Shown piece after piece: positions 26,711 to 35,843 of a stretch of DNA of 64,000 nucleotides; position 1 is the first letter of the stretch; every line of letters starts with the position of its first letter. Position numbers and translations under genes: made by a program. The DNA comes from Paenibacillus sp. FSL A5-0031 (GTDB lineage: Bacteria > Bacillota > Bacilli > Paenibacillales > Paenibacillaceae). Location: positions 1 to 64,000 of the forward strand of contig NZ_MRTD01000005.1 of NCBI RefSeq assembly GCF_001956295.1. Reading direction: 5' to 3'. The notes beneath the pieces are model-generated. The model was not told the origin of the DNA, did not search any database, and saw only the letters and a list, made by a program, of their open reading frames with translations.

Positions 26711-29700
26711 GTGAGTAGAAGAAGCAGTAAAAAGGGCATTAGTATTTTTGTTATATTTTGTGTCGTATTGGGTTTGTTTACAGGTGTTCATAGGCCTGTA
26801 GTTTATGCAGCAGGCACGCCGGTTATTGTGCCAAACGGAAGCTTTGAGAGTGATCTTGCTTCGTGGAATACATCGTTTACACCGGCTGAAGGAACGACGC
26901 CGATAACGATTCAAGGAAGCTGGATTCCAACCGGAGGCGGTACCAAACGATTGGATTACTGGAGTGCGTCAGATTATACGGCTAACACGCATCAGACCAT
27001 TACTGGTTTGAAAAATGGTTCCTACACGTTATCCGCATGGGTAGAGCGCGGAGCAGGATTTAATGAGAGCTATATGTATGCCAAAGACATGGGACTTGCT
27101 GAAGTAAAAGTAAATGTGCCGGAGAGCGGCACATGGGTACAAATCAGCATGCCATTAGTCGTTGCAAACAACCAGCTGACATTAGGTTTTTATGCGGATG
27201 GCAATGCAAACAACTTTATGGGCGTTGATTTGATTACACTCGTCTTGGATGAAGCTGATCCGGCAAGAGCTCTTGAAAATACGAGCTTTGAAAATGATTT
27301 AACAGGATGGGAGACGAGCTTTGGGCCAGAAGGCAGCGAGACGCCTATCTCTATTAAAGATTGGACTCCTGAGAATGGCGGCACGAAGCGTCTGAACTAC
27401 TGGAGCGCTAACGCTTACACAGCGGATACGTTCCAGACCGCAACGGGGCTTGAGAACGGTACCTATACGTTATCGGCTTGGGTTGCAAGAGGCGATGGCT
27501 TCACACAAAGCTATATGTACGCGAAAAACACGGGAAGAGCAGAGGTGAAGGTAAATATTCCGGTCAGCTCATCCTCGTGGACCAAAATTAGTTTACCAGT
27601 CGTTATTGAAAACAATCAGGTTACGATCGGCTTTTATGCAGACGGAGCTGCAGACAAATGGCTTGGTGTCGATCTGATTTCACTGGTTAAAGAAGAGGAA
27701 GCCCAGCTGGAGCCTGTTGGCGTAGCGATTGGCAATCAGGGCTTCGAAGCGGAAGAACCTGCTCAGGTCATCAGCTCCTGGTCAGAGGAAGGCGATATGG
27801 ACGCTTCTTATACGGAAGCACCGGGCTATTTAAGCAGCTATGGCTTAACGCATTATTCTGATCACGATTATAAGGTGACTACCTCCCAGACGATTACGGG
27901 ACTAGAGAACGGATATTACACGCTGACAGCATGGGCGCAAAATGGCGGTGGCCAGCATGCGAGCTACATATTCGCCCGTGACCATGGCACCTCGGAGGCG
28001 AGAGCTGCGGTACCGATCGGCAGCACATGGACAAAGGTGTATTTGCGCGGTATTCAGGTTACGAATGGAACAGCGACGATCGGTTTATTCTCAGATGCAA
28101 AAGCAGGCAACTGGACGAAGCTTGATTTTGTCGAGCTGGTGAAGGATGACCAGCCGTACAAATTTCTCAAAGGCGGCGATGTCTCAGAGCTTACTTATGT
28201 AGAATCGCAAGGCGGCAAATTTTACGACAGCAAAGGGAATGAGAAGGATTTATTTCAGCTGTTGAAAGAAAACGGCCACGATATCGTACGTCTGCGCGTC
28301 TATAACGAACCGGGCAAAGGCCATGGCGACGGCAGCTATTACCGTCCAGCAGGCATTATGGATAAGGCGGACATTCTGAAGCTTGCCAAACGTGCAAAAG
28401 CTGCTGGTTTGCAAATTCAACTGTCCTTCCACTATAGCGATTACTGGACGAACGGCGCTACGCATAATATCCCTAACGCATGGCAAACGGCGATTAAGGA
28501 TTTGGCAGACGATGCTGCAAAGGTGACTAAGCTGGAGGAGCTTTTGCGTGCATATACGTTAGACGTTATGGAAGCAATGGTAGACCAAGGCACGACGCCG
28601 GAGTTCGTGTCGTTAGGCAATGAAATGCAATCGGGTATTTTGTTTCCTTACGGCAGAGCATCTGGAGGGAGCTGGGCTAATCTAGCAAGGTTCCTTAAAG
28701 CCGGAGCGGAAGAGGTTAAGAAGGCTTCTCCGACCTCAAAGGTCATTCTGCATCTGGATGACGCAGGCAACACGAGCAAATATGAAAACTTTTTTGATGA
28801 GATAGAGGCAAGAGAGGTCCCTTATGACATTATCGGACCGTCCTATTATCCGTTCTGGACGGATGACACGATTGAACAAATCGTTGCGTTTTGTAATTAT
28901 TTCAGCAAAAAATATGATAAAGATATTATGATTATGGAGACTGGATATAACTGGAATCCCACGCTGCCAAATGGCACAATTGGCCAGCTAAACGATAACG
29001 GACCCTACCCAGCAGATACGAGCTCTCCACAAGGGCAAAAAGAATTTATGATTAATTTATTCAACGGTCTGAAGAGCGTAGATAATGGCAGAGTTATCGG
29101 CGATCTATATTGGGACCCGATTATGATTGCAGTGCCGGGTGTAGGCTGGGCGATTAAAGAAATGGACGATCAACCCGATTTGAACGTGGTGTCAAATACG
29201 ACTTTGTTTGATTTTGATGGCAAAGCATTGCCCGCTCATGATGCCTACAAGCAAAATACAGAAGGGTCGACGCTTGGACATATTTCGGGTGTTGTGCGAG
29301 GCGAGCTTGGCAAGAGCATCGCTCATGCGACGATAGCTGTTGATGTAAATGGTACGATGTTGACGACAAAATCGGATGCAGCTGGGAACTATTTCATTCC
29401 GGATTTGCCAATCGGCCAAGTCTATACGATTACAGCTGCAAAAAGCGGCTATGAAGGCGGAAATATTTCCGTTAACCTCTTGGAAGCGGGTACGTTCACG
29501 TCGAATCAGAATATTGCAATGATCGGCGGCGCTATTACGGGAGCCGTTAAGGATCAAAACGATAATGCGGTTATTGATGCGAAGGTTAGTGCGATGATTG
29601 ATGGCGTTGTATACAGCGTAGTTACGGATAGCTCAGGGCAGTATACGCTTGCAGATTTGCCTGCTGCTACAAATGTGACTGTGACGGCTGCTAAAGAAGG

Positions 29701-32218
29701 TTATGTTAGCGAGGGAGCTGTCAACGCTTCGGTAGCAATTGGGTCGACGACTTCGTCGATTGATTTATCTTTAGCATTAAATTCAGGCACGATAACAGGT
29801 ACAATCATTGGAAGTGACAAAGCACCAATCGATAAAGCGCAGGTTAGCGTTGCTGCAGCAGGAAAAGTGTATTCCGCATTGACCAATGCAGCTGGTGAAT
29901 ATCGACTAGTGAACATTCCTGCGGGAATCAACTATAAGGTCATTGCTATAAAATCAGGATATTTAAACGCAGAGTCATCCCCTGTTTCGGTTAAAGTTGG
30001 CGAAACGACTAGTGATGTTCATTTGACGCTATTGAATAATCTTGGGGCGATAACAGGTATCGTATTAGACAGCTCATACTCGCCTGTTGAAGATGCGACA
30101 GTCATTGCAGTTAAGGGTGAGAAAACCTATACCGCAAAGACGAATGCAGCGGGACAATATGTACTTGCTGATGTATTAGGAGGCAATGGTTACGCCGTTT
30201 CGGCAAGCAAAGAAGGATATTTAAACGGCTCGGCCTCAGCGGTTGATGTTGCGACTCGTCAAACAACAAAAGCTGGAAACATCATTTTAGCTGCGAAAAT
30301 ACCGTTAATCAATGCTGGTTTTGAGCAGCAGGGTGCCGATAAATACACTCTTCCAGGATGGAACACAACGGGAACAGCAAATGCAACCTTTGCTTCGAAA
30401 GATAATCCAAAGGATGGAAGTTATGTACTAAATCTTTGGCATGCGGGAGCCTATGAATCGGATGCTAATCAGACGATTACAGGGCTTGCAAATGGTTATT
30501 ATACGGTTTCAGCATGGTTCTATAATGGCGGTGAGCAGAAGGAATATTATATGTACGCCAAGGACTCGAACGGTGAACTGGCACGTCTAAATATTCCGAA
30601 AACAAATGCGATGACGCCATTCAGTATGGTTGTGAAAGTAGAGCACGGGGAGCTGACATTTGGCTTCTATGCAAACGCGAATGCAGGAAACTGGGCTTTA
30701 GTTGATGCGGTTGCAGTTGGTTTTCTAGGTGAAGGAACCGGTGCGATCAGCGGAGAAGTGCAGGATGCAGAAGGCAACAAGCTGGCGGATGCTGCCGTAA
30801 AAACTGTCATTAAAGGAGTAGAATATGCAGCGGTTACAGGTGCTGCGGGTGAGTTCACCTTGTCAGATATACCGCAAGGATCGGGTTATTCTATTGATGT
30901 GAGTAAAGCAGGCTATATCACGAGCTCAGTAACTGAGGTGGCTGTTACCGATAAGCAGGTGACAACTGGAGTAACGATTGTGCTGGCAGCAGAAGCGGGA
31001 CCGTCACCAACACCGACGACACCAGTGGAGCCAGAACCAACACCAACGACGCCGGTGGAGCCAACACCGACACCGGCCACACCAGTGACACCGCAGCCTA
31101 CACCAACTGTGCAGGCGGTGAATGTTGATTTGAGGCAAGAACTGAAGAATGATAAGGATCATTCAATCACAGTAACCACAATGCCGACAACGGGAGCCAT
31201 AGGCATCATTGCGAATATGGCTGCAAAGCAGATGACAGAGCTAGCAAATGAAGGACTGCAAGCGGTTATTTTCAAAACTGGCTTTGCAACGGTCTCGTTC
31301 GCACCTGACCTGTTCAAGGATGTAATCAACCCAGCATCAAACAACGTACAATTTTCAGCTGCTAAAGTGGATGCTTCAGCCTTATCCAATGAAGTGAAGA
31401 AGGCTGTAGGCGACCATACGGTTTATGATTTTAATCTTACCGTCGATGGGGTGAAAGTTCCTCATTTTGATAAGAACAAGGTCATAATCGAACTTCCGTA
31501 TACGTTGCGTCAAGGAGAAGAGCCTCATAACGTTGTTATTTTTTACATCAACGAGGATGGTAAGCTGGAAATAGTGAAAAACGCGATATATGATGCTGCG
31601 AAGGCGACAATCACTTTTAGTCCATCGCATTTCAGCAAATATGCAGCGGTTCATAAGGCTGTTTCATTTACCGATCTAGCTAAGGCCGGATGGGCACAGC
31701 AGAGTATCGAGTTCCTTGCGGCAAGAGGCATCATAAGCGGATTTGAGGATCAAACCTTTAAACCGACAGATGCCGTAACAAGAGGACAATTTCTGCAAAT
31801 GTTAATGGGGATTTTGGATACAGCAGCTAAGGGAGATGGACCAGGCTTCTCGGATGTTAAAGAAGGAGCATGGTATGCAGAAGCGATCATAAACGCTCAA
31901 AAGCTCGGTATTGTGAAGGGCAAAGATGATGGCAGCTTCGGTGTGCATGATGTCATAAGCCGTGAAGAAATGGCTGTTATGATGTACCGTGCTGTAAAAG
32001 CAGTCAACGTAAAGCTGAGTAATCTAACAAACGTGGAAGCTTTTGCTGATCAAGCGCAAATAGCTGATTATGCCGCAGAAGCTATTCAACAGATGCAGCA
32101 AGCCGGTTTAGTCAACGGAGTCGGGCAGGGTGTATTTGCACCAAAAGGCCATGCGACAAGAGCACAGGCTGCTGTTATTTTAGAAAGATTGTTTCAAATG
32201 ATGTATTCTGTACATTAA
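26711..32218 (+). CDS. S-layer-anchored GH53 endo-beta-1,4-galactanase, multidomain
   Basis: This encodes 1835 residues from a GTG start at 26711. AAGGGGTGA precedes it and a signal peptide ending in YAA (about residue 34) follows at once; the open frame upstream to 26495 is not convincing. Order: three related binding modules (about 37-180, 187-330, 335-480); GH53 catalytic domain (485-850) with acid/base E638 (SLGNEMQSG) and nucleophile E743 (IMETGYNW); four carboxypeptidase-regulatory-like repeats (855-1195); a fourth binding module (1197-1340); a fifth repeat; a Pro/Thr-rich linker (about 1430-1465); a domain of unknown type; and three SLH motifs (1652-1835). It should cut beta-1,4-galactan (type I arabinogalactan, pectin side chains) at the cell surface. 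Confidence 0.93.
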   Translation: MSRRSSKKGISIFVIFCVVLGLFTGVHRPVVYAAGTPVIVPNGSFESDLASWNTSFTPAEGTTPITIQGSWIPTGGGTKRLDYWSASDYTANTHQTITGLKNGSYTLSAWVERGAGFNESYMYAKDMGLAEVKVNVPESGTWVQISMPLVVANNQLTLGFYADGNANNFMGVDLITLVLDEADPARALENTSFENDLTGWETSFGPEGSETPISIKDWTPENGGTKRLNYWSANAYTADTFQTATGLENGTYTLSAWVARGDGFTQSYMYAKNTGRAEVKVNIPVSSSSWTKISLPVVIENNQVTIGFYADGAADKWLGVDLISLVKEEEAQLEPVGVAIGNQGFEAEEPAQVISSWSEEGDMDASYTEAPGYLSSYGLTHYSDHDYKVTTSQTITGLENGYYTLTAWAQNGGGQHASYIFARDHGTSEARAAVPIGSTWTKVYLRGIQVTNGTATIGLFSDAKAGNWTKLDFVELVKDDQPYKFLKGGDVSELTYVESQGGKFYDSKGNEKDLFQLLKENGHDIVRLRVYNEPGKGHGDGSYYRPAGIMDKADILKLAKRAKAAGLQIQLSFHYSDYWTNGATHNIPNAWQTAIKDLADDAAKVTKLEELLRAYTLDVMEAMVDQGTTPEFVSLGNEMQSGILFPYGRASGGSWANLARFLKAGAEEVKKASPTSKVILHLDDAGNTSKYENFFDEIEAREVPYDIIGPSYYPFWTDDTIEQIVAFCNYFSKKYDKDIMIMETGYNWNPTLPNGTIGQLNDNGPYPADTSSPQGQKEFMINLFNGLKSVDNGRVIGDLYWDPIMIAVPGVGWAIKEMDDQPDLNVVSNTTLFDFDGKALPAHDAYKQNTEGSTLGHISGVVRGELGKSIAHATIAVDVNGTMLTTKSDAAGNYFIPDLPIGQVYTITAAKSGYEGGNISVNLLEAGTFTSNQNIAMIGGAITGAVKDQNDNAVIDAKVSAMIDGVVYSVVTDSSGQYTLADLPAATNVTVTAAKEGYVSEGAVNASVAIGSTTSSIDLSLALNSGTITGTIIGSDKAPIDKAQVSVAAAGKVYSALTNAAGEYRLVNIPAGINYKVIAIKSGYLNAESSPVSVKVGETTSDVHLTLLNNLGAITGIVLDSSYSPVEDATVIAVKGEKTYTAKTNAAGQYVLADVLGGNGYAVSASKEGYLNGSASAVDVATRQTTKAGNIILAAKIPLINAGFEQQGADKYTLPGWNTTGTANATFASKDNPKDGSYVLNLWHAGAYESDANQTITGLANGYYTVSAWFYNGGEQKEYYMYAKDSNGELARLNIPKTNAMTPFSMVVKVEHGELTFGFYANANAGNWALVDAVAVGFLGEGTGAISGEVQDAEGNKLADAAVKTVIKGVEYAAVTGAAGEFTLSDIPQGSGYSIDVSKAGYITSSVTEVAVTDKQVTTGVTIVLAAEAGPSPTPTTPVEPEPTPTTPVEPTPTPATPVTPQPTPTVQAVNVDLRQELKNDKDHSITVTTMPTTGAIGIIANMAAKQMTELANEGLQAVIFKTGFATVSFAPDLFKDVINPASNNVQFSAAKVDASALSNEVKKAVGDHTVYDFNLTVDGVKVPHFDKNKVIIELPYTLRQGEEPHNVVIFYINEDGKLEIVKNAIYDAAKATITFSPSHFSKYAAVHKAVSFTDLAKAGWAQQSIEFLAARGIISGFEDQTFKPTDAVTRGQFLQMLMGILDTAAKGDGPGFSDVKEGAWYAEAIINAQKLGIVKGKDDGSFGVHDVISREEMAVMMYRAVKAVNVKLSNLTNVEAFADQAQIADYAAEAIQQMQQAGLVNGVGQGVFAPKGHATRAQAAVILERLFQMMYSVH

Positions 32219-32228
32219 TGAGTTAGAC

Positions 32229-32270
32229 AACAAACAGGGTATATCCTTAGACGGATATGCCCTGTTTGTA
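32229..32270 (+). terminator. Terminator of the surface galactanase
   Basis: ACAAACAGGGTATATCC pairs with GGATATGCCCTGTTTGT (one mismatch) around TTAGAC, 10 bases after the stop codon. The T-run is short. Confidence 0.85.
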
Positions 32271-32314
32271 TCAAAAAACCTTTTGTACGTTCACTCAACA
32301 TGCCTAATTATGCG

Positions 32315-32382
32315 TATGGTTAAAAAAGCAACCAATATGTTGTGAATATGCCCTGTATGGCATGGAATCGGTTTGATACGAT
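32315..32382 (+). promoter_or_regulatory. Two-box promoter of the cytoplasmic GH53 gene
   Basis: TATGGTTAAAA starts at 32315 (box 1, compare AGTGGTTGTAAAA). ATATGTT at 32335-32341 (box 2) is identical to that of the binding-protein promoter and lies at the same offset of 20. TACGAT at 32377-32382 is the -10, 62 bases after the start of box 1. Confidence 0.6.
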
Positions 32383-32416
32383 AGCAAAGAACGATTACGA
32401 ATGAAATCGGAGGTAT

Positions 32417-33892
32417 ATGATGCATTTTTCTTTTGAGACAAACGAGCGGGCGGACTGGAGCTTGTTTTCTAACGGCAATCAAGACGCTGAAGGCATCCAG
32501 CAGGATCATCCGTCGTCTACTGAGTATCTCATTCTTCAACATACCGCTTCTTATTGCTCAGCGGCGTCTAGGACTATTGAAAAGCTTGAGAACGGCTATT
32601 ATACATTGACAGCATTGACGCAAAACAGCGGAGGGCAACAAACCTGCTATATTTTCGCGGAGGCTGTAACTGGTGAGACTCGGATAACAAGCCTTCCAGT
32701 ATCATCGGAGTGGATACCTGTTATTATACGAGGCATAGAAGTAAGGGATGGAAAGTGCACCATTGGTCTCTATACCGAAGGGAACGGCGGAAATTGGTGT
32801 AAGGTGAAATCGTTTGAGCTTGTGAAAAGTGATGAGTCCTATGAACTGCTGAAGGGCGGGGACATCTCCGAGATGCCGCGGATTGAGGAAAACGGCGGTA
32901 TTTATAAGGATAATCATGAACCGATGGACGGCCTTGAAATATTGAAAGCATACGGGCATAACATTGTTCGGATTCGACTATATAATGATCCTGGAAACAA
33001 AGACTACTGGCCTTCGAATCAGCTGGATGCTAGAGGTTATCAGAACGAGGAAAGAACGCTCGCTTTAGTAAAAAGAGCGAAGGACATGGGATTCCAAATT
33101 CAATTCTCTTTCCATTACAGTGATTACTGGACAAATGGTTTGGCTCAGCACAAGCACCACAACTGGGAAGGACTTTCTTTTGCGGAGCTGAGAGAAGCCT
33201 TATATCAATATACACGAGCCTTTATGACGCGTTTGGTCGAGCAAGGCACAGCTCCTGAGTATGTATCGCTTGGCAATGAAATACAAGGCGGCATGTGTTA
33301 TCCCGATGGTGCTATTGCGAATTGGCCGCAGCTGGCTGAGCTTCTAAAGGCAGGTTATCAAGCGGTGAAGGAAGTATCTGAAACGAGCAAGGTCGTTATT
33401 CATTTGGACGGCGCGACTGAGGATGAGAAATACGAGCAGTTTTTTGGCAATTGCGAGCGGTATGGCGTTCCCTATGACATTATCGGACCATCCTATTATC
33501 CGTTCTGGACACAGGCATCGGTTCAGCAGCTAGTGGCCTTTTGCAATAAGCTGGTTGCCAGATTTGATAAGGATATTTTGCTCATGGAAGCGGGTTTTAA
33601 CTGGAGCGCGGTTACGGGGGCTGGCATGCGAGGTCAGCTTGAGAACAATGGGCCCGAGCCGTACGAGAGTACGCCAGAAGGTCAACGTGATTTCATGTAT
33701 TCTCTGATGAACGGCATTAAGCAGGTAGATGGGGGAAGATGCCTTGGCGTGCTCTACTGGGACCCCGTCATGATTTATGTACCAGGCGTAGGCTGGCAGA
33801 AGGACGCTCCTAATGTGGTTGATAACACGACGCTGTTTGATTTTGAAGGAAACGCGCTGCCCTCCATGCTTGCGTACAAATATAACAATTAA
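32417..33892 (+). CDS. ganB-like: Cytoplasmic GH53 endo-beta-1,4-galactanase with one CBM
   Basis: This encodes 491 residues and has no signal peptide. Residues 1-140 form a binding-module-like domain most similar to the third module of the surface enzyme (ENGYYTLTALTQNSGGQQ). Residues 145-491 are GH53: LKGGDISEM, HYSDYWTNG, acid/base E288 in SLGNEIQGG, nucleophile E391 in LMEAGFNW, and YWDPVMIYVPGVGW. The domain pattern repeats the core of the surface galactanase. It probably shortens imported galacto-oligosaccharides. The start ATGATG follows CGGAGGT. It is a single transcription unit with its own terminator and the same promoter boxes as the neighbouring importer. Confidence 0.92.
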   Translation: MMHFSFETNERADWSLFSNGNQDAEGIQQDHPSSTEYLILQHTASYCSAASRTIEKLENGYYTLTALTQNSGGQQTCYIFAEAVTGETRITSLPVSSEWIPVIIRGIEVRDGKCTIGLYTEGNGGNWCKVKSFELVKSDESYELLKGGDISEMPRIEENGGIYKDNHEPMDGLEILKAYGHNIVRIRLYNDPGNKDYWPSNQLDARGYQNEERTLALVKRAKDMGFQIQFSFHYSDYWTNGLAQHKHHNWEGLSFAELREALYQYTRAFMTRLVEQGTAPEYVSLGNEIQGGMCYPDGAIANWPQLAELLKAGYQAVKEVSETSKVVIHLDGATEDEKYEQFFGNCERYGVPYDIIGPSYYPFWTQASVQQLVAFCNKLVARFDKDILLMEAGFNWSAVTGAGMRGQLENNGPEPYESTPEGQRDFMYSLMNGIKQVDGGRCLGVLYWDPVMIYVPGVGWQKDAPNVVDNTTLFDFEGNALPSMLAYKYNN

Positions 33893-33901
33893 CGTAAACG
33901 T

Positions 33902-33952
33902 AAGAACTGGGATATCGGAGTAAAAACCGATATTCTGGTTCTTTTTTTGAAA
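33902..33952 (+). terminator. Terminator of the cytoplasmic GH53 gene
   Basis: AAGAACTGGGATATCGG pairs with CCGATATTCTGGTTCTT with a few G-T pairs; seven T follow. Confidence 0.87.
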
Positions 33953-33974
33953 GAATAGAAATGTTGTGCAATAA

Positions 33975-34043
33975 AGTGGTTGTAAAAACATAACATACAT
34001 TTCGATTTTACGGGTTGAATTGAATGGAATGTCCACGTATGGT
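33975..34043 (+). promoter_or_regulatory. Two-box promoter of the galactan histidine kinase gene
   Basis: AGTGGTTGTAAAA starts at 33975, ATACATT occupies 33995-34001 (offset 20), and TATGGT at 34038-34043 is a possible -10 at 63. Thirteen bases of box 1 are identical to those at 37485. Confidence 0.65.
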
Positions 34044-34107
34044 GAAGAGGAAGAAAATGATTTTTAAGCAGCAGCCCAAATGACATCCAGCAGAGGTGCA
34101 AAGCAAT

Positions 34108-35823
34108 ATGCCTAAAATTAATTTATTTACTAAAATCGTCGCTCTAATCATCATTATGCTGGTTCCGATTATGCTGCTCTATTTCTACTCTAATAAGACT
34201 AGCACCGACATTCTTGGCGAGGAGCTTAACAAGTCGAACACGAATCAGCTCCTATTCTTTCAGAATCAAGTCAATACAAGCATCGATTCGATGGCCCTTT
34301 GGCCTGACTTATTGATACAGGACCCCGATATTTCGTCGCTTCGCGATATTTTTACGGAAATGCCGGAGCTGAGTCTGGGCATGATTACTTTGATCAAAAG
34401 AATTCAAACGAAGCTGGCCATTCAGCAAAATTCATCGAAGTGGCGAAGCAGCCTTCATATCTATTCACCGATTCTCCATAGAGATATTTCGGATAATGAC
34501 GTTGTGCTTTATGACGACGCCGATTTGAAAAAAAGATTAAAGCCTGGCTGGCAAGTGAAGGCCGCTGAAAATAATGAATTTGTTTTCTCTCGTTATGCGG
34601 TAACACCGTATTCCAGTTACTTGGACCCAAGCAGCTCGAACCTGGTCATTGAGGTGCAGTTCGACAGCTCGAACATTAAAGATATGTTGGACAAGTTCAA
34701 GAGCGATGGCCGCCGAGAACCCTTTTATTATTTGGAAGGCGTCGGCGTTATTTATAATCGCTCGGCAGATAAGGAACTGACGAACAACGTAATCCATTTG
34801 TTGAAGCAGCAGCCGCTTCAGGACTTGGAAAGCCGTACGATCGATTTGGGCGGGGAAAAATATTTGGTCAATATTGTGAAGTCAGAAACGATTGGTTGGC
34901 ATTTGATCGATTATATTCCGATTTCCGAAATCATTCGGCCTATTCAAAAGACCAATCAATTATTTTATGTATCTTTGGCAGGCTTGCTGCTGTTATGCTG
35001 CATCGCTGCTTATCTTTTATATGCGCAGGTACAGGTTCCTATTAAGCATCTCATCGTTGGGTTTCAGAAGCTGAAAAATGGTGATTATTCGGTTCGAATG
35101 AAGCCGCGCGGCAGGAGCGAGTTTGGTTTTCTTTATACGCGCTTCAACTTGATGGTCGCTCAAATTCAAGAGCTATTTGAAACGGTGTATTTGGAAAAAA
35201 TTCATGTGCGGGAAGCACGTTTAAAACAGCTGCAATCACAAATTAATCCGCATTTCTTCTATAATTGCTTCTCGTTCATCTCGAGTATGGCCAAGCTCGA
35301 AAAGAATGAAGCAGTCGTTGCCATGTCGCATCATTTGTCCAACTATTACCGTTATACGACAAGGCAGGAACGCGATCTTGTTGCGATGTCAGAGGAAATT
35401 AATTTTGTGACCAGCTATTTGGAAATTCAAAAAATGCGCATGCCGCGACTACAGTATTCGATCAGCTTGCCTGCGGATATGCGCCATCTTGAAATTCCGC
35501 CGCTGATGCTGCAGCCGCTCGTTGAGAATGCAGTTATTCATGGTATTGAGGCATGGACGGATGCATCGATTATTCAAATAACGGGAGAGTGGCATGAAGA
35601 GGGAGCACGGCTTGTCGTAGAGGATGACGGCAAGGGGATGAGCATGGAGGATATTCTTATTCTTCAGCACAAAATGCAGAACCAAATGGATGAGCAAATG
35701 GGCTGCGGGTTATGGAATGTTCATCAGCGCATGCACTTACGATTTCGCGGATCAGCAGGGGTTAGCTTCTCATCCTCAAATCTTGGAGGTCTAAAAGTCA
35801 CGATTACTTGGTCACCAAGCTAG
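34108..35823 (+). CDS. YesM-type sensor histidine kinase (galactan locus)
   Basis: This encodes 571 residues. Membrane segments lie at about 8-28 and 285-305, with an extracellular sensor between, then HAMP. SQINPHFFYNCFSFISSM carries H382, and a HATPase domain has LVENAVIHGI and DDGKGM. The start at 34108 follows AGAGGTG; the GTG at 34096 is part of that site. It is co-transcribed with the response regulator 20 bases downstream. Its position between galactanase and importer suggests it senses galactan fragments or their bound binding protein. Confidence 0.94.
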   Translation: MPKINLFTKIVALIIIMLVPIMLLYFYSNKTSTDILGEELNKSNTNQLLFFQNQVNTSIDSMALWPDLLIQDPDISSLRDIFTEMPELSLGMITLIKRIQTKLAIQQNSSKWRSSLHIYSPILHRDISDNDVVLYDDADLKKRLKPGWQVKAAENNEFVFSRYAVTPYSSYLDPSSSNLVIEVQFDSSNIKDMLDKFKSDGRREPFYYLEGVGVIYNRSADKELTNNVIHLLKQQPLQDLESRTIDLGGEKYLVNIVKSETIGWHLIDYIPISEIIRPIQKTNQLFYVSLAGLLLLCCIAAYLLYAQVQVPIKHLIVGFQKLKNGDYSVRMKPRGRSEFGFLYTRFNLMVAQIQELFETVYLEKIHVREARLKQLQSQINPHFFYNCFSFISSMAKLEKNEAVVAMSHHLSNYYRYTTRQERDLVAMSEEINFVTSYLEIQKMRMPRLQYSISLPADMRHLEIPPLMLQPLVENAVIHGIEAWTDASIIQITGEWHEEGARLVVEDDGKGMSMEDILILQHKMQNQMDEQMGCGLWNVHQRMHLRFRGSAGVSFSSSNLGGLKVTITWSPS

Positions 35824-35843
35824 ATAAAAAAAGGGGTTTTCAA

